Part shown: piece by piece, positions 48,978 to 59,874 of the stretch | How positions within the stretch are numbered: position 1 is the stretch's first letter | Layout of the letters: every line of letters begins with the position of its first letter | From: Bromus sterilis | Lineage: Eukaryota > Streptophyta > Magnoliopsida > Poales > Poaceae | Reading direction: 5' to 3' | DNA length: 64,000 nucleotides | Assembly (NCBI GenBank): GCA_950022295.1 | Contig: OX465600.1 | Span: forward strand, 203,327,782-203,391,781 | The notes under the pieces: model-generated | The model's database searches: none | Told to the model about the DNA's origin: nothing | Seen by the model: the letters and a program-made list of their open reading frames with translations, nothing else | Made by a program: the position numbers and the translations under genes

Positions 48978-50736
48978 CACTACTGGAAAAATAGCTATAG
49001 ATAATATGGACACTAATGGCGCACTATACATGTGGTGCGCCATTACTATTTAGTAATGACGCACCATTACACAGTGCGCCATTAGTAACATAAATAGCAG
49101 TGGCGCACAGGTGAAAAGTGCGCCATCACCATGTTTGACCAAGATTTGACCCATTCCTAAACATAGTAATGGCACACTTTTTACAGGTGCGCCATTAGTA
49201 AGTTGGGGTAGTAATGGCGCACCTGGTGAAAAGTGCGCCATTATTATGTTTGACCAAGGTTTGACCCATTCCTCGACATAGTAATGGCGCACTTTGTATA
49301 GGTGCGCCATTAGTAAGTTGGGTTACTAATGGCGCACCTATACAAAGTGCGTCATTACTAACTTTTTTTTTAATTTTGAAGGTGGGAAAATTAAAAAAAT
49401 TAAAAAAATCGAAAAAATAAAATTTTTTAGTAATGGCGCACTTTGTATAGGTGCGCCATTACTAACTTTTTTTAAAAAATTTTGAATTATGAAGGCGGGA
49501 AAATAAAAAAATAAAAAAAAGTTAGTAATGGCGCACTTTGCATAGGTGCGCCATTACTAACTTTTCTTTATTTTTTTTTATTTTGAAGGTGGGAAAATTA
49601 AAAAATTAAAAATTCGAAAAATTAAAAAAAGTTAGGAATGGCGCACTTTGTATAGGTGCGCCATTACTATCTTTTAAAAAAAATGAATTTTGAAGGCGGG
49701 AAAATAAAAAAAATAAAATAAAAAAAAATAAAAAAAATTTAGTAATGGCGCACTTTGTAGAGGTGCGCCATTACTAACATTTTTTTAATTATGAAGGCGG
49801 GAAAATGAAAAAAATAAAAAATTCAAAAAATAAAAAAATTTAGTAATGGCGCACCTTATGAATAGTGCGCCATTACTAAGTTTTTTTTTGAATTTTGTAG
49901 GCGGGAAAATAAAATAAAAATAATAAACAAATTAGTAAATAAAATTAGTAACTTTTTTAGAATTTTTTAGAATTTTGAAGGCGGGAAAAAATTAAAAAAT
50001 AAATAAATTTGAAGGCGTGAATTATTTTGAATTTTGAAGGCGCGATTTCCTTTTGAAATTTTCTAACTTTTTTGACTTTTAAATTTTATCAAAAGTTTTG
50101 GTTTTTTTCATTTTTTTGAAAGTTTTCAAAAAATATATTCTTTTTCAATTTTTTTGAATTTTTTTTTTCAAATTTTGGACATCAACAAGGTTTAATAAGA
50201 TTGTTATGATACATATATCAACAAGTGCGTGTTAAGTGAGCTGGTGTTGGTATTGGATAGAACTGAGAAGTTAAGCGTGCTGGGGCTGGAGTAGTGTGAG
50301 GATGGGTGACCATTTGTGAAGTTTTACCACGGAGCGCCATTTGACTTGGGATTAAGTATATGTGACCTGAGATTAAACATATTGAACGTAGATTAAGAAA
50401 AAAATTGAAAAAAAATCAAATTTAGAAAAAAAATTGAAATTTTTTTTGAAAAATTTTTGTTAGTAATGGAGCACTTCTATAGGTGCGCCATTACTAAGTC
50501 AGATAGTAATGGCACACTTCTATAGATGCGCCATTACTAAGTCAGATAGTAATGGCGCACTTCTGGGCCTAGTAATGGCGCACTATAGGTGCGCCATTAC
50601 TGTTTGGGATAGTAATGGCGCATCAAATGTGCGCCATTACTAAAATTTACAAATGGCGTGCTAGTAATGGCGTATCTAATGTGCGCCATTAGTAGCCAAA
50701 ATAGGTGCGCCATTAAAGACCTTTTTTCCAGTAGTG
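48978..50736. mobile_element. CACTA transposon, non-autonomous, 1759 bp
   Basis: Terminal inverted repeats CACTACTGGAAAAA and TTTTTTCCAGTAGTG, flanked by the 3-bp target duplication GTA (48975-48977 and 50737-50739). These are the diagnostic CACTA features. The interior has no coding region. It carries at least 25 copies, in both orientations, of a unit around TAATGGCGCAC / GTGCGCCATTA, the kind of subterminal repeats bound by CACTA transposases. It also has repeated AT-rich stretches with GAAGGCGGGAAAA. It must be mobilised by an autonomous relative. Removal restores the integrase reading across the junction (…Val-Ser-Tyr-Leu-Arg…). Confidence 0.96.
50243..50328 (+). ncRNA. 5S rRNA-derived segment inside the CACTA element
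   Basis: GAAGTTAAGCGTGCT (50267-50281) and AGGATGGGTGACC (50299-50311) match plant 5S rRNA box A and box C exactly, with the same 17-base gap between them as in the gene and GAGTAGT in the middle. Similarity extends more weakly on both sides. It is a degenerate copy: the 5' part of 5S is poorly matched and no clear T-run terminator follows directly. It is not a functional 5S gene, although the internal Pol III promoter elements are largely kept. Confidence 0.85.
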
Positions 50737-50739
50737 GTA

Positions 50740-51474
50740 CCTTAGGGTTTTTGTGCTCCTTGCTTTATTAGAGATATGAATCATAGCACCAAATTTGCCC
50801 CTAAGGCACATGAAGGTTTTCCTCTAGGTTATGGCTCAAATTCTCACACTTACAGGGTGTATAACTCTCACTTTGGGAAAGTTATGGAAACTGTAAATGT
50901 GAGGTTTCATGAAACTAATGGCTCTCAATAAGAGCATTTGCCTCATGATCCAGATGAACCTCCACTTGATGAAGTGATCAGATCCATGGATATAGGAGAG
51001 ATTCACCCTGTTGAAGCCAATCCTCGTCAAGCTAATAGGGATGATGATGGTCCAATGTTCCCACACATAGCCCGGGGCGCTGGAGATCGACATCCTGAAG
51101 CTAATGGTGAACAGGACGAAGAAGAGAAAGGGAACGAAGGAAATGCTAATCCTGAAGGAAATGCTGAAGCTGAAGGTGAAGCAGATCCTCAAGATGAAGC
51201 AGATCCTGAAGGTGAAGCAGATACTGAAGCAGAAGCTGAGATTGAAGCAAATGATTCAACCTTATCACGAGTTCGAAGAAGAGTTGATGTTGATTCGATC
51301 CTTGAAGATATTCATCAACCAGGTCGTCACACAACTCGTTCTCGTACTCGTTTGGCTAACTTCTGTGGAAACTTTTCGTTTGTCTCCATGCTAGAACCTT
51401 CAAAGTTTGATGAAGCTATGAAGGATCCAGATTGGTTAACTGCTATGCTCGAAGAACTTAACCAGTTCGAGTGA
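50740..51474 (+). pseudogene. Copia integrase C-terminal part and linker to RT
   Basis: It continues the integrase from the CACTA right junction: a Leu-Arg-Val-Phe segment, a one-base loss near 50750, then the GKVMETVNVRFHE C-terminal region. A TAA lies near 50929. The linker 50938-51250 is very acidic (Glu/Asp/Ala repeats from GAAGCAGAT-type repeats), normal for variable integrase-RT linkers. The RT start follows (AMKDPDWLTAMLEELNQFE) and stops at TGA 51472, where relatives have Arg, a C-to-T change. Confidence 0.82.
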
Positions 51475-52935
51475 AACCAAGTCTGGTCCTTAGTTGATAG
51501 ACCTGATCCCACGAAGCACGACATCATTGGTACAAAGTGGATTTTTCGCAACAAGCAAGATGAAGATGGTATAGTGGTAAGAAACAAAGCACGACTGGTA
51601 GCACAAGGATACACCCAAATTGAAGGTATCAATTTCGGCGAAACTTATGCTCCATTCGCTCGTCTTGAATCCATTCGTGTTATGCTTGCTTTTGCAAATT
51701 TCAATGGTATTCTACTTTATCAAATGGATGTGAAAAGTGCTTTTCTTAACGGAGAAATCGAAGAAGAAGTGTATGTTATGCAGCCTCCACGTTTTGAAGA
51801 CCCAAAGAAACCTGACATGGTGTACAGTTTGCACAAGGCCCTCTATGGGTTGAAGCAAGCACCTCGTGCTTGGTATGACACATTGAAGGACTTCCTTCTG
51901 AAGAAAGGCTTCAAACCAGGAACAACTGACCCAACTCTTTTCACTCGATCTTATAATGGCGATTTTTTTGTATGTCAAATATATGTAGATGATATTATTT
52001 TTTGCTGCACTAACACTGAAATCAGCAAAGAATTTGCCAAAATGATGTTGAAGAAATATGAGATGTCTATGATGGGTGAACTGAAGTTTTTCCTTGGACT
52101 TCAAATCCGTCAACAGAAGAATGGCACCTTCAATTCTCAAGAAAAATATCTCAAGTATTGCATGAAGAAGTTTGGTCTTACTGATTGCATTACTATTAAG
52201 ACTCCAATGCCTACCAATGGCTTCCTAGATGTAGATGAGAATGGTAAAGCCTTCGACCAGAAGAAATATCGGTCTATGATTGGATGTCTTTTATATCTTT
52301 GTGCATCTAGACCTGACATTATGCTTTCAGTATGTATTTGTGCTCATTTTCAGGCCAATCCAAAGGAATCACATCATACTGTTGTAAAGCGAATTCTTCG
52401 GTGTCTTGCTCACACACCTACCTTGAGCTTGTGGTATCCCAAGAGAGCTCAGTTTGATCTCATTGGCTATTCTAATTCAGACTGGGCTGGTGATCGTGTG
52501 GACAGAAAATCAACTTCAGGGACTTGTCATTTTCTTGTAAGATCACTTGTGTGTTGGGCTTCGAAGAAGAAAAACTGTGTCTCAATATCTACAGCTGAAG
52601 CCGAATACATTGCTGCTGGGTCATGCTGTACTCAGATTTTGTGGCTGAAGCAAACCCTGAAGGATTATGGTATTTATGTGAAGAAAATTCCCCTTCTATA
52701 TGATAATGAGAGTGCAATCAAAATTTCTCACAATCCTGTGCAGCACTCTCGCACGAAGCATATTGACATTCGCCATCATTTTCTTCGTGATCATGTTCAG
52801 CGTGAAGATATTGTGATAAGTCATGTCAGAACTGAAGATCAATTAGCTGACATTTTCACGAAACCATTGGATGAGAAAAGGTTCTGTGTGTTAAAGTGTG
52901 AGCTCAATATATTGGACTCACGCAATGTACTGTAA
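51475..52935 (+). pseudogene. Copia reverse transcriptase and RNase H
   Basis: In the same frame as the preceding segment, open from 51475 to TAA at 52933. RT motifs in order: KWIFRNKQDEDG, KARLVAQGY, QMDVKSAFLNG (catalytic Asp), GLKQAPRAWY and YVDDIIF (catalytic Asp pair). RNase H shows GYSNSDWAGD, STSG, STAEAEYIAAG and KHIDIRHHFLRD, ending in the usual IFTKPL segment. This 453-codon stretch is the best-preserved pol portion in the window and no active-site residue looks changed. It is disabled only by the upstream lesions. Confidence 0.93.
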
Positions 52936-53393
52936 GACCGAACCTTTACCTCCATGTATATATTCATTTACTTCGTTATTTGTCTTTTGATTTAGTTGTT
53001 TGTTTTTGCTTCAATTTTATTTTATTTTGTTTGGATTTAGTCCTCAATGCTTATCACCTTTTGCTTCGTTTGGTTTTTCTTCGAGGTGATAAGTTTCGGA
53101 CCCTACCCCTTCTATTCTTCTTCTTTCTTATTCTGTCTGTCCAAAATGGTTGAGAAAAATTGAAATGGAAAGTATTTTGCTTCGAACATCAGTGTGTTCC
53201 GAATCAAATGCTTCCAACTTTTATCGAAGTTTTACTCAAAGACGAAGACTTATTCTTCGGTCGTTGAGATCCCGTCTAATACGTGTCGTTGAGAGTTTCT
53301 CGCGATCCGCCACACAATCCTCGCCACAGAATCCGGAGAGGCGGTCGCTGGGAGCCGTCCGATCTGATCTGACAACCCCTTTCAGACCAGCCC
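52936..53393 (+). other. Region between copia pol and extra ORF, with stem-loop
   Basis: T-rich non-coding DNA. It holds a perfect 10-bp inverted repeat, CTTATCACCT (53050-53059) and AGGTGATAAG (53084-53093), separated by 24 bases. From about 53160 the base composition changes to the GC-richer style of a plant promoter and leader. An open frame at 53150-53683 crosses the promoter and splice site and is probably not translated. Confidence 0.6.
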
Positions 53394-53400
53394 TATATAA
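53394..53400 (+). promoter_or_regulatory. Candidate internal TATA promoter for the extra ORF
   Basis: CCCTATATAAGGCTTCC is a strong plant TATA context. The start site expected ~30 bases on falls in a CA/CT-rich stretch, followed by a leader (53425-53587) without any ATG. It is placed between pol and the extra ORF, where a separate transcript would need it. Confidence 0.55.
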
Positions 53401-53587
53401 GGCTTCCTTCCCAGCGCACCAACACTTCCCCTCATCCTCGCCGCTCCGGAACCCTATCCTCTCTCGCGCGTCGTCGTGCCCATCGTCTCCGTCGCCGTTC
53501 TCGTCGCTTCACTGCCGGAAGAGCACCGCGGTGGACTTCGCGCCGCCGTCGAGCTCATCCTCTGCTCGTCGTCGCCACCAAGATAGG

Positions 53588-53967
53588 GTACGACGAGACC
53601 TCGATCCAATCATCTTCTCTCTGTTAATCCTTGTATGGATTGGATCCGAGATCTTAGATGTGTTTTTGGGTTGTTTTTCTTAGGTTTCTTTGATCCGTTG
53701 GATCTTTGCTCAGTTCGGAAACTTATTTCTGCTAGCAAACGCTTCCCATCTCGATTCAGGTTAGAAGCTAGGGTTTGTTGTTATCTGTTCTGTGTTAGGC
53801 TTACATTTTTTCCATGATGTGGTTAAGTCTAACTTAGAACAGACTGGAAGCATTCCCCATATTCAATTATGAATCTCTTGTCAGAACTTGTTGTTTGTGG
53901 TCAAAACTTTTGTTGGTGCTCATACCATACTTGCCTTTTTCCCTCGCTACCTTGTTTTTTTTCACAG
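53588..53967 (+). other. Candidate intron in the leader of the extra ORF
   Basis: A donor-like AGG/GTACGA at 53588 and a strong acceptor TTTTTTTTCACAG ending at 53967 bound a T-rich segment with several ATGs. The ORF's first ATG (53969) follows the acceptor by one base. Splicing would give a short ATG-free leader ending right at the start codon. The donor is not ideal, so the exact 5' site is uncertain. Confidence 0.5.
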
Positions 53968-53968
53968 G

Positions 53969-56900
53969 ATGTCTGTGGATTTAGGCTTCGGGAATGAGTC
54001 CCCTATCCTTGATCACATCAACGAAGCAGAACAAACTACTCCGAAGAGAAAAGGTAGCAGAACCAAGGAAACTAATAATGCCAGAGGCATCCCCGAATCC
54101 ATTCACATTGATCTTGGATATGACACGCCTCCAGAAGAAACCAAAGATCAGCGCAAGATTCGCTTGCAAAACATTCGCCGCTACTGGGCAGTCAGATGGT
54201 ACAAGTACAAGAGCATCCCTAACTGGAAGTGGGCTATGAAGTTTGCCTTCAGTCCACCCTATCAATACACTTCTGCAATGTGCAGTCAGTACACTGAAGA
54301 AAATCGTCATTTGTACTATCCCGTTCCACCAAAGTATCCTCACCCCAATACTCTCAAAAGTCCTGATGACTACCCTGATGAGCAAGAGCGATTGAGAATC
54401 GCTGCTGAGAAAAAGAGACTCAAGGAAGCTAAGAAAGCTGCCAAGTTAGCTGAAGCTGAAGCCCATGATGTTGGGCCTAGCTCCAAGAAGAAAAGGAAAC
54501 TGAAGAAATCAGCTTCTCCTCCTCATGCTTCCACAGATGATGAAGAGCAAGCCAGACTGGAACAAGCTGCTCTGGAAGACTCGATTCTGGACGAATCAAA
54601 TGCTGCAGCAGATAACGAATCTGAATCTGAATCTGATGATGAATCAGATTCTACTCCCCCCAAGAAGGAAAGACTTCGGATTCCATTGAAGAAGAAGCCA
54701 GGAGAAAAACCTTCCGCCAAAGGGATAAAGATTCAACACCCCAAGGATAAGCCCTCTGCTCGCCCCACCATTGACTTATCAAACTTGGTGGTTGCGAAGC
54801 CCTTGGCCTCCAAGCCACCGGCTGATGCGCTCAACACTGAGAGGCGGTCGAAGCAGAGGCATGACCCTGCCAAGCAACAATCTGCAAAGGCCGCTGCGTT
54901 AGCGAAGCCCAAGAATTCTGCTCCACCAAACCCTTCAGTGAAGTGGAAGCTCACTGAAGAAGAATTAAAACAGAAATACCTCGGAGAGGCACTTGAGCGA
55001 AACATTCTTGCACGAAGCTCCACAGAAAAGCAGAAGGCAAATGAGGAAGCCGCAAGAAAGCAAAAGGAGTTGGACTCCGCTAGATTGGCTCCAGAAAAGG
55101 CTGAGACAAAGCACAAGCTCGCCCAAGCCGAAAAGAATGAAGAGAAAGCTGCCGCTGAAGCCAAATTGTTGGCTGAGCACGAAGCTAAACGCAAGGCCTC
55201 TCTAGAAGGCCTCAGTACTAAGAAAGCTGAGAAAGCTGCTAGGGCCATTCAGAAAAAGTATGTTGTCGACATGAGTCCCTCCACTGAAGCTATTCCACGG
55301 AAGCAGAAAGGCATATCCTTGCCTGAAGCTCAAACTGAAGCTAATCGCCATATTGAACATCAGTTCCATGACCCTCGTGAAGGAGAACTATGGGATCAAT
55401 TGGGCATCACAGAAGCCCTTTGGGAGAAGTGTGCTACTGAAGAGCCTGAAGCTGTTGATCTAGGTGAAGTTTATATCTCAAGCTCCATCGAAGCAATGAT
55501 CTCCACTATGATTAGTCAGCTGAAGGATTTGCATTCGAGAGATAAATCTGAAGTTACAAAGATTCACAACTATCAGAAGTGAGCTGAAACTGAACCAGAT
55601 GAAGAATTCAAACAGCACGCTTTGAAATGGCTTCAGCAAGTGACAGAAGTCAACACCACCACCAAGGATAACATCAAAATCTTCAGGGGCAAGATTAAAG
55701 TCGGTATCGTTGAAATGGTGAAGACTCACAATGCATCCATTATGGAAAGGGATTCAAGGAAGCGCAACGCTCCGCAAGAAGCTGAACCAGTTATTGAAAA
55801 ACCAGTTGCTGCTAAACCTACGGTTGCAAAGGCTTCAGACCCTTCTCCAAAGAAGAGATCTACAAATAAGCGGAAGGTAACTTTGGCCTCAGCTGCCGAC
55901 ATGGACACTAGTGATGAGCAGCCGAAGGAAACCCCTGAAGCAGTTCCCACTCCTGCTCCGAAGCCAAAACCTTCCCAGCATAAACCAAAAGCTTCAGCTC
56001 CACCCACCAAAACCCCCACACCTCTTCCTACCAGATCCACTGCCAAACCAACTCCACCACAAAAAGCTCCTACCCCCATGAGAACTGCTACCCCAAACTC
56101 CAACACGTGCTCCATCCCCCGCACCGCAAAGGATTCCCACACCACATGCTGCTCCCGCACCACCTCCATCACCTCCCCATGAAGCAAATCAACCCTCTCC
56201 AACCCACTCCAGAACCCATGGCACCCGAGACTATTCCCCCGCCAGAACCGCTCAAGAGTCCGAATCAAATGTGCCTCGCACCGAAGCACATGAAGATGAA
56301 GATGAGCAAGTATAGATACTGAATCTTTCGCAAGAGCAAGCGCTTATAGTCGCTCAAACTTCTGTTCCTTCTAGAGCCAATCAAATAGCTCCTCTGCAAA
56401 GGTTTCACGCACATTCTCTCCCCTGCCAAGACACCCATCTTGAAACAAATTAGCCCCATGAAACATTTCCCATTTTCAAGGGCGATGGATATTCTTCAAG
56501 GCATGGTCCGCATTTCAGCTTAGAGCAACATCAGAAGCGTCACCGATTCTTTGGTGTCAGTCCTTATGTTTCAGATCGCACTGTAGATGATCTTCGTTTC
56601 TGGACTGCAGAGCAACAAATTTTATACACCAAAGTCTTCTGTCAGCAAGGTGTTCTGTTTAGGCACAAATATCTGGATATGCGAAGTATTTCCACTGCCA
56701 CTTGCTTCCAGAACATCACCGAAACCATTGAGAATGAAAATCTGACTCGGCTGTTTGCTTTGAGCACTCCCTTCAATTATGAACTCATCAAGAAATTCTA
56801 TGCCACTCTGTATGTTTCTGGTGATGCCAATGAACCCAGCTCGTGGACGCTGGAATGGATGATCCAAGGTAAAGTCTTCAGAATGTCCTCAGCAGAATTC

Positions 56901-57545
56901 ATGGAGATAGTCAATATTCCAAGGCATTCTGGAGTTCAAGAAAAGACTCACTTAGAACATGATCTAGGTGAAGAACAATTTGCTACCCTGCTGGATACTG
57001 AAGTCACTTCAAACTATTTTCCTCAAAACATTCGCCCGAACCATTTGAACTTCATCTCCAGGACTTGGTTCTACATCTTTTCCAACTCTTTGATTCCACT
57101 GAGTACTGCTTCGGAAGAATTGAACATTTATCCAGAGACAAGGCATGCCATTATGAAGCTCACTCATGGTCTCATCTTTGATTTTGAAGACTGCTTCCTT
57201 AGGAACTTGGTTCATGCAGCAGAGCTGCCATTCACCCTGAAGCCCTATGCTCTCTGGCTGCAAGTTGTCTGCGACTATGGCAGGAATGAAGAATTTGTGG
57301 CTCGCCATCATCCGAAGCTTTTCCTTCCACCAGTGCGTGACACTTTGGACTTGCTGAGGAAGCCCAATGATCCTTTTGCCACATATGTTGGTGTGCGCCA
57401 AGAAGATAATGAGAGAAACTTATCCAAGAAATTCCAGAAAGACTGCCACCACTTTGAAGTTAATCTTCGGTCGCAGCAAATGCTTCAAAACTACATTGAA
57501 GCCAATCAGCGCCAGATGCAATTTCTTGCTGATGAGATAAACTGA
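53969..57545 (+). pseudogene. Extra (env-position) ORF of the SIRE/Maximus-like element, broken
   Basis: About 1190 codons follow pol in the position where SIRE/Maximus elements carry an additional, often called env-like, ORF. The first part runs open from ATG 53969 to TGA 55580 and resumes in the same frame to about 56180. A frame change near 56100 and in-frame TAGs at 56313 and 56451 follow, then an open stretch to 57545. The N-terminal ~120 residues are Trp/Tyr-rich. Residues ~150-430 are Lys/Glu/Ala-rich and probably coiled coil, with Ser/Lys patches that could be nuclear signals. A Pro/Thr/Ala-rich linker follows. The last ~290 codons (56679-57545) look globular and recall the putative plant transposon protein domain of other retroelement ORFs. 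I see no signal peptide or clear membrane segment, so an envelope role is not supported. The true function is unknown. Confidence 0.7.
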
Positions 57546-58815
57546 GTTGGCAACATTGCGCTCAATAACTGTCACAACCCAAGTTTAGGTATGTGCTAGG
57601 GTTAGCTTGGACTTTGCATCTTGCAAAATTTTCAAAAGAAATCCAATTAGGGAAAAACAAAAGCCCTAATTGAATTTAATTCAAATGTCCAGATAAAAAT
57701 CTTTTCCAAAAATCCATGTGAATGTTTGTAAAATCTCTGAAAATGTGTATGATCATGTTCCAAGTGTTGTGGGACCCACTTCATACACATGGAATTTTAC
57801 AAAAATCCAAAAGGGGCTTTGGAAATTAAATAAACCCCTAATGGAATTAAGATTCAAATTATTTGAATTTTAAAAGTGTTCAAATTTTATAAGTGGCTTG
57901 ATACTGGTCACTTGGGTTTTTATAAATATATTGGGAATTTTATTAAATTGCCTAGGTATTAAATACTAAGGCAAAACAAAATAACAGAAAAAAAGAAGAA
58001 AAGAAAAGAGGAAAACCTCCTGGCCATCTGGCCCAGCTAGTTCCCGCCCAGCCCACAGGCGGCCCAAGCCCACTCCCCCTTTTGTCTTCTTCCCCAAGCT
58101 CCTCGGTGGCAAGCCGAGAGAGCACGACGACGCCACCGCGACGCCGACAGCCTTCTAGGCCCTCCCCTTCCTCCTCCTCTCGCCACGCAGGTCCCCAGAG
58201 AGCCCTTCACCTCTACCCTTTCTATCCGGCCACCTTCCCTTTCTCTCTCGCTCGAAAAACGCCATAGAAAGAGAAGCCCCAGAGCACGCCGCCGTGCTTG
58301 ACGCGGCCAACGGCGACGAGGAGCCTCCCCGACCTGTCCAGTGAGCTCACCCCCGTCTACTTCGTCGCCCCGAAGGAGATCACGAGCCGGAACACCCTCA
58401 AGGCGTTGAATTCGACGACGAGACGCCGTCGGACCCGCGGGACCTCACCGTCGATTGTGCCGCCACCTCGCACTTTCCGGCCTCCCCGACCTCCTCATCC
58501 GCTTCAGGGTGAGACCCTCGACGTTTTCCCCCTATCTCTGCTTCCTCCCGCTCTCCCAATCGTCGTGCCGCCAAGTTCCGAGCTCCGGCCGCCGCCGTTC
58601 ATGGCTTAGACGTCGCCCTGGTGGCCCTGGCGTTCCCCTACATGGCGAAACAGACGCGGAAGGACACGAGGATCAATTTGGTGGTCATCCCGTGCCCCCC
58701 CGTGCTCGATTTCGAGCTCCGGCGAGCCCTTTGTCTTCTTCCTAGGTCACCGGCGGAGAGATGACGTGGCCCCGGTCATTAGGACCCTAACCACCAAGTT
58801 AACCACCCCCACAGG

Positions 58816-59219
58816 GGCTGACAAGTGGGTCACTAGATCCTTGCATTCCTGTTTACAACAGGCCAAAGATTCATTTGGTCAGACTTTCTTCATGGAGGTC
58901 ATGCTTACTGCATCTTGGTGTATTTGGATAGTCAGAAATGGGAAGACCTTCAGGAATGAGAGACCCTCTTTCCATTCCTGGAGAAGGCACTTTGTGCATG
59001 ATATCACCTTTCTTTCACATAGATTGCAAGGAGATCCTAAAACTAGATTGATTTCTTGGATTAATTCTTTGCACTAGTATAGGTAGGATTATATTACTTC
59101 CTTTCCTTTCTTTTCCTGCTTTTTTTTATTCTTGTAATATTCTTTGAGAACTTTTGGTTCTCCCATGCAATAAAATATTGTGGAGCTCATGCTTCACAGT
59201 CTTAAAATTCAAAAAAAAA
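58816..59219 (+). mobile_element. 5'-truncated LINE (L1-type) 3' end with poly(A)
   Basis: About 85 codons end at 59077 with features of the C-terminal tail of plant L1 reverse transcriptases (FFMEVMLTASWCIWIVRNGK, SWRRHF). A short 3' UTR with an AATAAA signal (59170) and nine A residues (59211-59219) follow. ACAGG at 58811-58815 and 59219-59223 is a likely target duplication, short for a LINE. Removing the insertion restores a smooth family X LTR. Severe 5' truncation is usual for LINE copies; this one is inert. Confidence 0.85.
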
Positions 59220-59866
59220 CAGGTGGGTCCCCCGGGCCCCCTAACCCCTTTGTTAGCTAAACAGAGAGGGGATTAACCCCAGAGCCTATGACACCCTGAC
59301 CCCACATGTCAGCTGTAACATCCCAATTTTCTAAATTCGGATGTTAATAGACCATCTTATGCATCTCATGCTGTTTCCGCATTTTTCTGGAGTTTTAAAA
59401 ATATTTTTAACATTTTTTCAACACATGGCAGCTCGGTGGAGAGGATATAAAAGGACTTATCCCCATTTTTAAATCATTGGAAAATAGTTTAAAATATTTT
59501 TGGGAGACTTTTTAAATTTACTTTGGGGTTATAAATAATTTCTAAAAATATTTTGGGAATTTATTTATGCTCCGGAAAAGTTTTAAAATCATTTTCGGAG
59601 TTTTTCGGTATTTTTAAAGTGCCAGAAAAGTATTTAAAAATATTTAAAAATAAGTTGTAAAAATTTTATTTTTCTTTAATATTTTGGTTATGCCAAAAAT
59701 TCAATTTTATTATTTTAAAAATGTTGGTGAAGACGGAAATTAAAAATTATTATCCGTGATTTTTCTAAAATTATTTTGGGCCTAATGGGCCTGTTTTGTT
59801 TTTTTTCGCCTGACCGAATTTGTTTTTTTTTTGGATTAAAAAATATATACTTTTTTTGGGTCGGGT

Positions 59867-59874
59867 TATAAAAA
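59867..59874 (+). promoter_or_regulatory. TATA box in solo LTR Y
   Basis: GGGTTATAAAAACCCGCGG at 553 bases into the LTR, followed by GC-rich sequence, fits the U3/R promoter. It places the palindrome block about 1.2 kb downstream, in transcribed R-U5. Confidence 0.65.

Noticed and set aside
49050..49310. Open minus-strand frame in the CACTA repeats
   Set aside because: It consists of translated repeat units and varies with repeat number; no domain.
50243..50328. Functional 5S rRNA gene
   Set aside because: The 5' third is not recognisable, several conserved positions differ, there is no immediate T-run terminator, and it lies inside a transposon.
53150..53683. A 177-codon open frame as a separate protein
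   Set aside because: It crosses the TATA box, the leader and the splice donor-like site. Its Ser/Arg-rich composition reflects leader sequence.
58766..59077. Small host gene of about 100 codons
   Set aside because: The sequence matches the C-terminal tail of LINE reverse transcriptase and ends in poly(A) with a short target duplication.
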